Below, piece by piece: positions 7,763-18,201 of a stretch of DNA of 36,061 nt. Both the position numbers and the translations under genes were made by a program. Source of the DNA: Physcousia sp015060555 (GTDB lineage Bacteria; Bacteroidota; Bacteroidia; Bacteroidales; Bacteroidaceae). Under the pieces are notes generated by a model that did not search any database, was not told the DNA's origin, and worked only from the letters and a program-made list of their open reading frames with translations. Numbering within the stretch: the first letter of the stretch is position 1; each line of letters starts with the position of its first letter. Location of the stretch: positions 1 to 36,061 of the forward strand of contig SUYG01000017.1 of assembly GCA_015060555.1 (NCBI GenBank). The letters run 5' to 3'.

Positions 7763-7954
7763 ATGATCGTAGTACCTGTTAAGGAAGGCGAGAACATCGA
7801 AAGAGCTCTGAAGAAGTTCAAGCGTAAGTTCGAGAAGACTGGCGTAGTGAAGGAACTCCGTCGTCGTCAGCAGTTCGACAAGCCCTCTGTGCTGAAGCGT
7901 CTGGCAAAGGAGCACGCCGTGTATGTGCAGCAGCTCCGCAACGTCGAAGCCTAA
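7763..7954 (+). CDS. rpsU: 30S ribosomal protein bS21
   Basis: 63 residues, the usual length. The start MIVVPVKEGENIERALKKFK and the basic stretch KELRRRQQFDKPSVLKR are typical of bS21, which sits on the small-subunit platform next to the 3' end of 16S rRNA. The leader before the ATG has no Shine-Dalgarno sequence (CTTTATTCAACAATCAAC). The gene opens the core translation block and is followed by xerC after 109 bases. Confidence 0.95.
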   Translation: MIVVPVKEGENIERALKKFKRKFEKTGVVKELRRRQQFDKPSVLKRLAKEHAVYVQQLRNVEA

Positions 7955-8063
7955 AAGAACGTGAAAAAAGTCAAGTGTAAAATGAACTTTTGCTGATTTC
8001 ATTTGGCAGTCTGAAGAAAAACCTCTAATTTCGCCTCGGTGAAACAACAATTTTGAGGATTTT

Positions 8064-8948
8064 ATGCTGCTGAAGGCCTATCTTGATTACCTCCGCTACG
8101 AGCGGGCCGCGTCTGAAAGGACAATATCGGAATATCAAGCCGACTTGAAAGCGTTCGAGTCGTTCTACAAGGGTCTTGACAGCGATCTTTCCTGGGAAAC
8201 CATCGACACGGACATCGCCCGTGAGTGGGTGGTGGACATGATGGCAAAGGGACATAAGGCCACTTCTGTGCATCGCCGGCTGACGGCGCTGCGCTCGTGC
8301 TACAAGTTCCTGTACCGTCGCGGCTTCGTTGAGAAGGACCCGGTGCACGCCATCACAGCGCCTAAGCGCGAGCGGAGCCTGCCGGCTTTCATCCGCGAGG
8401 AGGATATGGACCGCCTGCTGGAGCAGGAGGGCATGTTCGAAGATTCCTTCGAAGGGCGGCGCGACCATCTGATCATAGCGATGTTCTACGAGACGGGCTT
8501 ACGCCTGAGTGAACTTGTGGGACTGGATCTGGTGGACGTGAACTGCACGGCGGCGACGCTGAAGGTGACGGGAAAGGGCAACAAGCAAAGAGTGGTGCCA
8601 TTCGGCGACTCGCTGCTACACCTTATTAATATATATATAGGTGAGCGCGGTCAACGGTCCTTGGAGGACGAGCGCCCGTTCTTTGTTTCGGATAAGGGCC
8701 GGCGGCTGACGGCTGATGCTGTTCGACGGATGGTGCGCGACAAGCTGTCGCTCGTGACGACGCAGCAGAAGCGCAGCCCTCACGTACTTCGCCACACCTT
8801 TGCCACCTCGATGTTGAATCACCATGCCGACTTGGAGTCGGTGAAGGAACTGCTGGGTCACGAGAGCCTGTCCACGACGGAGATCTACACCCACACGACC
8901 TTCGAGGAACTCAAGAAAGTGTATCAATCAGCCCATCCAAGGGCCTAA
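8064..8948 (+). CDS. xerC: Tyrosine recombinase of the XerC/XerD type
   Basis: 294 residues, the normal length. The N-terminal SAM-like core-binding domain (about 1-90) is followed by the catalytic domain. The catalytic set is complete: Arg147 (TGLRLSE), Lys171 (TGKGNKQR), His240 and Arg243 (HVLRHTFATSM), His266 (LLGHE) and the nucleophile Tyr275 (TTEIYTH). Xer recombinases resolve chromosome dimers at dif during division. Position between rpsU and hpf is a conserved housekeeping context, so a phage or transposon integrase is unlikely. Choosing XerC over XerD rests on context only. Confidence 0.9.
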   Translation: MLLKAYLDYLRYERAASERTISEYQADLKAFESFYKGLDSDLSWETIDTDIAREWVVDMMAKGHKATSVHRRLTALRSCYKFLYRRGFVEKDPVHAITAPKRERSLPAFIREEDMDRLLEQEGMFEDSFEGRRDHLIIAMFYETGLRLSELVGLDLVDVNCTAATLKVTGKGNKQRVVPFGDSLLHLINIYIGERGQRSLEDERPFFVSDKGRRLTADAVRRMVRDKLSLVTTQQKRSPHVLRHTFATSMLNHHADLESVKELLGHESLSTTEIYTHTTFEELKKVYQSAHPRA

Positions 8949-8982
8949 CCCTATTATTAACACCAAAACAAAGGAGGTTATT

Positions 8983-9279
8983 ATGGAAATCAAACTTCAG
9001 GCAATCCGATTCGAGCCTACGGAGAAACTCCAGGACTTCGTGCAGAAGAAAGTAGGAAAACTCGAGAAATTCAGCGATGAAATAAGAAAGGTAGAGGTGT
9101 CACTGAAGGTCGTCAAACCAGAGACGGCGATGAACAAGGAAGCATCCATCCGCGTGAACGTTGGAACGGAGCTTTTCGCCGAAAAAGTTTGCGACACATT
9201 TGAAGAAGCAATCGACAATTGTCTGGATGCATTGGTCAAACAGCTCCAGAAAAACAAGGAAAAACATCAGAATCGCTAA
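8983..9279 (+). CDS. hpf: Short-form ribosome hibernation promoting factor (HPF/YfiA)
   Basis: 98 residues. MEIKLQAIRFEPTEKLQDFV, the regularly spaced Lys/Glu helix and FAEKVCDTFEEAIDNCLDAL match the beta-alpha-beta-beta-beta-alpha HPF fold. The long-form dimerisation tail is absent. Such proteins bind the 30S decoding region and silence ribosomes in stationary phase. The start is preceded by AAGGAGG (8971-8977) five bases before ATG, a strong Shine-Dalgarno in a genome that otherwise scarcely uses one. It follows xerC by 34 bases and is probably cotranscribed with it. Confidence 0.92.
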   Translation: MEIKLQAIRFEPTEKLQDFVQKKVGKLEKFSDEIRKVEVSLKVVKPETAMNKEASIRVNVGTELFAEKVCDTFEEAIDNCLDALVKQLQKNKEKHQNR

Positions 9280-9296
9280 AAAAACGCCAAAAAGTT

Positions 9297-9326
9297 TTTG
9301 CGGTTCAAAAATTATACCTACCTTTG
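9297..9326 (+). promoter_or_regulatory. Promoter of the tRNA-tuf unit
   Basis: TTTG (9297-9300), 18 bases, TACCTTTG (9319-9326). It lies about 54 bases before tRNA-Tyr and probably drives the three tRNAs and tuf. Confidence 0.6.
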
Positions 9327-9379
9327 CAGCCGTTTTCGAGATGGTTTGCTGTCCGGCAGCGGCTGCAGAGGCTCTTCAA

Positions 9380-9462
9380 GGGCGGATACCAGAGTGGCCA
9401 AATGGGGCAGACTGTAAATCTGCTGGCGCACGCCTTCGGTGGTTCGAATCCATCTCCGCCCA
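9380..9462 (+). tRNA. tRNA-Tyr (GTA)
   Basis: Acceptor GGGCGGA pairs with TCCGCCC (9455-9461), discriminator A. The anticodon loop centre is GTA (ACTGTAAATC). At 83 nt with a long variable arm it is class II, as expected for bacterial tRNA-Tyr. Confidence 0.93.
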
Positions 9463-9478
9463 CCGAACGAAGCAGAAC

Positions 9479-9551
9479 GCGGAAGTAGCTCAGTTGATAG
9501 AGCACTAGCCTTCCAAGCTGGGGGTCGCGGGTTTGAGCCCCGTCTTCCGCT
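9479..9551 (+). tRNA. tRNA-Gly (TCC)
   Basis: Acceptor GCGGAAG pairs with CTTCCGC (9544-9550), discriminator T. The anticodon loop CTTCCAA carries TCC between CTAGC and GCTGG. T-arm GGGTTTGAGCCCC. 73 nt. Confidence 0.93.
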
Positions 9552-9571
9552 CAACGTTCGAAACGAAACTT

Positions 9572-9646
<75 letters not shown>

Positions 9647-9726
9647 CGGATGCCGGCTGGTGGCTGGCGACAAAAAGAAATAGTAACAACAGATCATTCA
9701 ATAATCACCTTTAATAATAATTAGCT

Positions 9727-10911
9727 ATGGCTAAAGAAAAATTCGAAAGAACCAAACCGCATGTAAACATCGGTACAATTGGTCACGTCGATCACGGTAA
9801 GACTACCCTGACCGCCGCTATTACAACTGTTCTGGCTAAGAAGGGCCTCTCAGAGGTGAAGAGCTTCGACCAGATCGACAACGCTCCCGAGGAGAAGGAG
9901 CGTGGTATCACTATCAACACCGCTCACGTTGAGTACGAGACCGCAAAGCGTCACTATGCTCACGTGGACTGCCCGGGTCACGCCGACTATGTGAAGAACA
10001 TGGTAACTGGTGCTGCTCAGATGGACGGTGCTATCATCGTGGTTGCTGCTACTGACGGTCCCATGCCTTAGACCCGTGAGCACATCCTGCTCGCCCGTCA
10101 GGTGAACGTTCCCCGTCTGGTGGTGTTCCTTAACAAGTGCGATATGGTCGAGGACGAGGAGATGCTCGAACTCGTTGAGATGGAAATGCAGGAGCTGCTC
10201 GCTGCTTACCAGTTCGAGCCTGAGACTCCTATCATCCGTGGTTCTGCCCTCGGCGCACTGAACGGTGTTCCCGAGTGGGAAGAGAAGGTGATGCAGCTGA
10301 TGGACACCTGCGACGAGTGGATTCAGGAGCCCGTCCGCGATATCGATAAGCCCTTCCTGATGCCTGTTGAGGACGTGTTCTCCATCACAGGTCGTGGTAC
10401 TGTGGCTACCGGCCGTATCGAGACTGGTGTTGTCAAGGTTGGCGACGAAGTCCAGATCCTCGGTCTCGGTGAGGACAAGAAGTCCGTCATCACCGGTGTT
10501 GAGATGTTCCGCAAGATCCTCGACGAGGGTGAAGCTGGCGACAACGTCGGTCTGCTCCTCCGCGGTATCGATAAGAACGAAGTGAAGCGTGGTATGGTTA
10601 TCACCCACCCGGGTGTCATCAAGCCCCACAAGAAATTCAAGGCTTCTATCTATGTCCTGAAGAAGGAAGAGGGTGGCCGTCACACTCCGTTCGGCAACAA
10701 GTATCGTCCTCAGTTCTACCTCCGCACCATGGACTGCACGGGTGAGATTCACCTCCCCGAAGGCACCGAGATGGTGATGCCTGGTGACAACGTGGAGATC
10801 ACTGTTGAGCTCATCTACGCTGTTGCTCTGAACGTCGGTCTGCGCTTCGCTATCCGTGAGGGTGGTCGCACAGTCGGTTCCGGTCAGATCACAGAGATCC
10901 TCGACGATTAA
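9727..10911 (+). CDS. tuf: Elongation factor Tu with an in-frame TAG at codon 115
   Basis: The full frame spans 394 sense positions and ends in TAA. G-motifs are intact (GHVDHGKTT, DCPGH, NKCD), as are domains 2 and 3 to the end (REGGRTVGSGQ). EF-Tu carries aminoacyl-tRNA to the ribosome and is essential. At 10069-10071 the codon after DGPMP is TAG, where EF-Tu has a conserved glutamine (MPQTREHILL). One C-to-T change from CAG accounts for it, and the frame is otherwise perfect on both sides. No second tuf copy is in the window. Options are a sequencing or assembly error, a true nonsense mutation tolerated by suppression or another copy, or recoding of TAG. I favour an error or a strain-level variant. 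The gene follows the tRNA cluster by 80 bases and is followed by a short tandem repeat and a hairpin. Confidence 0.93.
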
Positions 10912-10920
10912 GAATCGGCT

Positions 10921-10975
10921 CTCATAGAAGCTATAGACTCTATAGATACTATAGCAGCTATAGCAACTATTGAAA
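10921..10975. repeat. Nine-base tandem repeat after tuf
   Basis: CTATAGACT, CTATAGATA, CTATAGCAG, CTATAGCAA, CTATTGAAA follow head to tail at 10931-10975. A weaker unit CTCATAGAAG precedes them. The array starts 10 bases past the tuf stop. Confidence 0.75.
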
Positions 10976-10988
10976 GATGGATAAAAGG

Positions 10989-11012
10989 AGCCCCCGTTTT
11001 TGGGCGGGGGCT
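10989..11012 (+). terminator. GC-rich hairpin between tuf and tRNA-Trp
   Basis: AGCCCCCG (10989-10996) pairs perfectly with CGGGGGCT (11005-11012). The tail TCATTTA is only weakly T-rich, so it may be a partial terminator or a processing signal upstream of tRNA-Trp. Confidence 0.6.
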
Positions 11013-11018
11013 TCATTT

Positions 11019-11091
11019 ACGGGAATAGCTCAGTTGGTAGAGCACTGGTCTCCAAAACCAGGTGTCGGGAGTTCGAGCCTCTCTTCCCGTG
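11019..11091 (+). tRNA. tRNA-Trp (CCA)
   Basis: Acceptor ACGGGAA pairs with TTCCCGT (11084-11090), and the discriminator G is typical of bacterial tRNA-Trp. The anticodon loop CTCCAAA carries CCA between CTGGT and ACCAG. 73 nt, 20 bases before secE. Confidence 0.93.
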
Positions 11092-11110
11092 CTCCAAAAG
11101 ATAAACATAT

Positions 11111-11302
11111 ATGTTCAAGAGATTTTATAACTATTGCAAGGAATCATACGAAGAACTCGTGCATAAGACCACTTGGCCCACGCGTTCGGAACTGTTCAAC
11201 AGCGCGATTGTAGTATTATCTGCTTCCCTACTCATCGCGGTGGTCGTTTTCGTGATGGATTTCTGTTTCCAGCATGTGATGGAACTCATCTATCCTAACT
11301 AA
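11111..11302 (+). CDS. secE: Preprotein translocase subunit SecE
   Basis: 63 residues, the short single-span form usual in bacteria other than enterobacteria. The amphipathic N-terminal helix with VHKTTWPTRSEL (the conserved W-P-T/S motif) is followed by one membrane helix (about 30-53). SecE clamps SecY in the inner-membrane translocon. It sits between tRNA-Trp and nusG, the standard arrangement. Confidence 0.95.
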   Translation: MFKRFYNYCKESYEELVHKTTWPTRSELFNSAIVVLSASLLIAVVVFVMDFCFQHVMELIYPN

Positions 11303-11312
11303 TTGGAGGCTT

Positions 11313-11867
11313 ATGGCAGCAACTCAGCAAATGAGGTGGTACGTTATGCGTGCCATCAGCGGTAAGGAAGGAAAAGTTAAGGAGTACATTGACGCACAGG
11401 TGGCTCAAGGCGACTACGGCGACAAGGTCTCCCAAGTGCTTATTCCCAAGGAGAAGTATGTCGATGTTCGCAACGGCAAACGAATCGTTAAGGAACGCTG
11501 TCATCTCCCCGGTTACGTATTGGTAGAGTGTATCCTCGCAGGTGAAGTGCAGGGAATGCTGCGCAACACGCCTAATGTGCTGGGATTTCTTGGCGAGACG
11601 AAGGCCACAGACACCCCGCTCCCCATTCGTGAGGGCGAGATGAAGCGTCTGCTGGGTATCGTCGATGAGATGGCTGATGTACCCGAAGACATCCAGATCC
11701 CCTTCTTTGAGGGCGATGCTGTCAAGGTTACAGACGGTCCATTCTCCGGTTTCGATGCCGTCGTCGAGGAAGTCAACAACGAGAAGAAGAAGCTGAAGGT
11801 TTCGGTCAAGATCTTCGGGCGCAAAACGCCGCTCGAACTCGGTTTCATGCAAGTCGCGAAGGAGTAA
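11313..11867 (+). CDS. nusG: Transcription termination/antitermination factor NusG
   Basis: 184 residues. The NGN domain (RWYVMRAISGKEGKVKEYID, LPGYVLVE, VLGFLG) is followed by a KOW domain (FEGDAVKVTDGPFSGFDAVV). NusG binds RNA polymerase at the clamp and couples it to Rho or the ribosome. GGAGG lies only 3 bases before the ATG, too close to be an ideal ribosome-binding site. It is 10 bases after secE, in the same operon. Confidence 0.96.
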   Translation: MAATQQMRWYVMRAISGKEGKVKEYIDAQVAQGDYGDKVSQVLIPKEKYVDVRNGKRIVKERCHLPGYVLVECILAGEVQGMLRNTPNVLGFLGETKATDTPLPIREGEMKRLLGIVDEMADVPEDIQIPFFEGDAVKVTDGPFSGFDAVVEEVNNEKKKLKVSVKIFGRKTPLELGFMQVAKE

Positions 11868-11926
11868 GGCGATTGTTACACGCCAGAAACTGCGCATATA
11901 CAATCAATTATTAATGAATCACAACA

Positions 11927-12364
11927 ATGGCTAAAGAAGTTGCTGGATTAATCAAATTACAGATTAAAGGAGGCGCTGCAAATCCATCACCCCCAGTAGG
12001 TCCCGCTCTCGGTTCCAAGGGTATTAACATCATGGATTTCTGCAAGGCATTCAACGCCAGAACTCAGGACAAGGCCGGCAAGGTGCTCCCTGTTGTTATC
12101 ACCTACTATACCGATAAGTCTTATGACTTCATCGTGAAGACTCCCCCCGTGGCTGTCCAGCTCATGGAGGCTGCCAAGGTAAAGGGTGGTAGCGCAGAGC
12201 CCAACCGCAAGAAGGTTGCCAGCATTACTTGGGATCAGGTGCGTGCCATCGCCACCGACAAGATGCCTGACTTGAACTGCTTCACAGTGGAGTCGGCAAT
12301 GAGATTGGTTGCAGGAACAGCCAGAAGTATGGGTATCACCGTTAAGGGCGACTTCCCCGCATAA
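11927..12364 (+). CDS. rplK: 50S ribosomal protein uL11
   Basis: 145 residues, the usual size. The N-terminal domain has the flexible proline-rich loop NPSPPVGPALGSKGINIMDF, and the C-terminal rRNA-binding domain includes TARSMGITVKG. uL11 forms the GTPase-associated centre with 23S rRNA and is where factor-binding antibiotics such as thiostrepton act. It follows nusG by 59 bases and leads the L11-L1-L10-L12 set. Confidence 0.96.
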   Translation: MAKEVAGLIKLQIKGGAANPSPPVGPALGSKGINIMDFCKAFNARTQDKAGKVLPVVITYYTDKSYDFIVKTPPVAVQLMEAAKVKGGSAEPNRKKVASITWDQVRAIATDKMPDLNCFTVESAMRLVAGTARSMGITVKGDFPA

Positions 12365-12385
12365 CAATTAAACTTCTATTGAACT

Positions 12386-13084
12386 ATGGCTAAATTGACA
12401 AAGAATCAAAAGCTGGTCGCAGAGAAGGTTGAAGCAGGGAAGGCATACACCCTTAAGGAAGCTTCACAACTGGTCAAGGATATCACCACGACCAAGTTTG
12501 ATGCCTCTGTGGATATCGACGTGCGTCTGGGTGTTGACCCCCGCAAGGCCAACCAGATGGTCCGCGGCGTCGTATCGCTTCCCAACGGCACGGGTAAGGT
12601 TACCCGCGTGCTGTGTCTCTGCACTCCCGACCAGGAGGCTGCAGCTAAGGAGGCTGGTGCTGACTACGTAGGACTCGACGAGTATATTGACAAGATTAAA
12701 GGCGGCTGGACGGATATCGACGTCATCATCACCATGCCCTCCATCATGGGTAAGATTGGTGCTCTCGGCCGTGTCCTCGGTCCCCGTGGCTTGATGCCTA
12801 ACCCCAAGAGCGGCACTGTGACAATGAACGTTGCCCAGGCTGTGAAGGAGGTGAAGCAAGGTAAGATTGACTTCAAGGTTGACAAGACCGGTATCGTGCA
12901 CGCTTCTATTGGCAAGGTGTCCTTCTCCGCTGAGAAGATCGCCGAGAACGCCAAGGAGTTCATCGCTACCATCATCAAGCTGAAGCCCGCCGCTGCGAAA
13001 GGCACTTATGTTAAGAGCATTTATCTTTCGAGTACGATGAGTCTCGGTGTCAAGATCGACCCCAAGGCCGTTGAAGAAATCTAA
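12386..13084 (+). CDS. rplA: 50S ribosomal protein uL1
   Basis: 232 residues. FDASVDIDVRLGVDPRKANQ, the central GPRGLMPNPKSGTV motif, and KAGTY-type ending (AAKGTYVKSIYLSSTMS) are diagnostic. uL1 forms the mobile L1 stalk at the E site and in many bacteria represses its own operon by binding the mRNA. 21 bases after rplK. Confidence 0.96.
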   Translation: MAKLTKNQKLVAEKVEAGKAYTLKEASQLVKDITTTKFDASVDIDVRLGVDPRKANQMVRGVVSLPNGTGKVTRVLCLCTPDQEAAAKEAGADYVGLDEYIDKIKGGWTDIDVIITMPSIMGKIGALGRVLGPRGLMPNPKSGTVTMNVAQAVKEVKQGKIDFKVDKTGIVHASIGKVSFSAEKIAENAKEFIATIIKLKPAAAKGTYVKSIYLSSTMSLGVKIDPKAVEEI

Positions 13085-13102
13085 TTTTAAGACGCTACAA
13101 TC

Positions 13103-13636
13103 ATGAGAAAGGAAGATAAAGAACTCATTATCGCTCAACTTGGCGAAGTCCTCAAGACCTACCCCCATTTCTACCTCGTTGACGTCACCGGCATGGATGC
13201 AGCCCGCACCAGCGCTATGCGCCGCCAGTGCTTCAAGAGCGAGGTGAAGATGGTGGTCGTCAAGAACACGCTTCTCCATAAGGCTTTCGAAGCCAGCGAG
13301 ATTGATTACTCACCCCTCTATGAAACGCTCAAGGGCACGACGGCAGTCATCTTCTCACAGGTGGCCAACGCTCCCGCCAAGATGTTGAAGGATTTCAACA
13401 GCAAGAACCCCAAGGGCGTGACGATCCCCGAACTGAAGGCAGCTTATGCTGAAGAGAGCTTCTACGTAGGAGCCGACCAGCTGGATGCCCTCGTTGCCAT
13501 CAAGAGCAAGAACGAAGTCATCGCAGAGATTGTGGCTATGCTGCAGTCCCCCATGCAAGGCCTTGTTTCTGCACTCGAGTCTGGAGCCAACACCATCCAC
13601 GGTGTCCTCGAGACCCTCGCCGAGAAGGGCGAATAA
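13103..13636 (+). CDS. rplJ: 50S ribosomal protein uL10
   Basis: 177 residues. MRKEDKELIIAQLGEVLKTY, VVKNTLLHKAFE and the C-terminal helix region (VSALESGANTIHGVLETLAE) that anchors bL12 dimers are present. uL10 is the base of the stalk. It is 18 bases after rplA and 45 bases before rplL. Confidence 0.95.
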   Translation: MRKEDKELIIAQLGEVLKTYPHFYLVDVTGMDAARTSAMRRQCFKSEVKMVVVKNTLLHKAFEASEIDYSPLYETLKGTTAVIFSQVANAPAKMLKDFNSKNPKGVTIPELKAAYAEESFYVGADQLDALVAIKSKNEVIAEIVAMLQSPMQGLVSALESGANTIHGVLETLAEKGE

Positions 13637-13681
13637 TTATCAATTACTCCAAGTCAAACAAACAAAATCACATTTATTACT

Positions 13682-14062
13682 ATGGCAGATATCAAAGCAA
13701 TCGCTGAAGAGTTGGTTAACTTGACAGTGAAAGAAGTAAACGAGTTGAAGAACCTCCTCAAGGAGGAATACGGTATTGAACCCGCAGCTGCTGCTGTGGC
13801 TGTTGCAGCTGGCCCCGCTGCTGCTGGTGCTGCTCCCGCTGCTGAGGAGAAGACTGACTTCGACGTCATCCTCAAGAGCGCTGGCGCCGCTAAGCTTCAG
13901 GTCGTGAAGACTGTGAAGGAGGCTTGCGGTCTCGGTCTGAAGGAAGCTAAGGAGCTCGTTGACGGTGCTCCCAGCACACTGAAGGAAGGTATGCCCAAGG
14001 CCGACGCTGAGGCTCTGAAGAAGACCCTCGAGGAGGCTGGCGCAGAGATCGAGCTGAAGTAA
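13682..14062 (+). CDS. rplL: 50S ribosomal protein bL12 (L7/L12)
   Basis: 126 residues. The N-terminal dimerisation helix pair is followed by an Ala/Gly/Pro hinge (about 37-58) and a C-terminal factor-binding domain (EKTDFDVILKSAGAAKLQVV, GLGLKEAKELVDGAP). The protein is present in several copies on the stalk and recruits EF-Tu and EF-G. A strong terminator-like hairpin follows 33 bases downstream, which can set the ratio of ribosomal protein to RNA polymerase expression. Confidence 0.96.
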   Translation: MADIKAIAEELVNLTVKEVNELKNLLKEEYGIEPAAAAVAVAAGPAAAGAAPAAEEKTDFDVILKSAGAAKLQVVKTVKEACGLGLKEAKELVDGAPSTLKEGMPKADAEALKKTLEEAGAEIELK

Positions 14063-14094
14063 GCAACGATCCCGTAACCACTCGGACACAAACG

Positions 14095-14130
14095 GTAGAG
14101 AACTCTCTGGTAGAGAGTCCTCTACTTTTT
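14095..14130 (+). terminator. Intrinsic terminator/attenuator between rplL and rpoB
   Basis: A stem of 13 pairs out of 14 (14095-14108 with 14112-14125, GTAGAG...CTCTAC) with a 3-base loop is followed by TTTTT. Partial read-through into rpoBC, as known for the rplL-rpoB junction in enterobacteria, is likely. Confidence 0.85.
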
Positions 14131-14255
14131 GCGTCTAACAACAATAACAACGCCCGTTCCCCTTATTCTACAAGAATAAATCCCGGCCTGATGTGCTCTC
14201 ATGAGCCTGTGGCCCTCTGGTGACGAAACAAATCAATACATCATATACAACATTA

Positions 14256-18065
<3,810 letters not shown>

Positions 18066-18201
18066 AAAAGTTGAGTTGAAAGTTTAAAGTTTAAGGTTTA
18101 ATGGAGAAACCTTAGGACTTCTATAAACATTAAACTTTAAACAATAAACATCAAACTGACTGTCTTTAAACTTTAAACTCTAAACTTTAAACTTAGAAAA
18201 A
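18066..18201. repeat. TTTAAAGT-type short repeats between rpoB and rpoC
   Basis: After the rpoB stop come AAGTTTAAAGTTTAAGGTTTA (as shorter units), and then, inverted, several copies of TAAACTTTAAAC separated by 7-9 bases, up to the rpoC start. The two halves can pair into a long A/T hairpin. No open frame is present. Such an array inside a core operon is odd because rpoB and rpoC are normally close together. Confidence 0.7.

Noticed and set aside
10069..10071. Genome-wide recoding of TAG as sense
   Set aside because: No other intact long frame in the window contains an internal TAG, although rpoB, rpoC and the 1512-residue gene offer thousands of codons; a local explanation is simpler.
9850..11016. 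Long minus-strand open frame (388 codons) over tuf
   Set aside because: It is the codon-biased antisense of tuf and has a low-complexity composition rich in Leu, His, Val and Asp with no family features.
14220..14255. GTG start giving RpoB 12 extra residues
   Set aside because: The ATG at 14256 matches the usual Bacteroidales N-terminus and the extra residues have no recognisable match.
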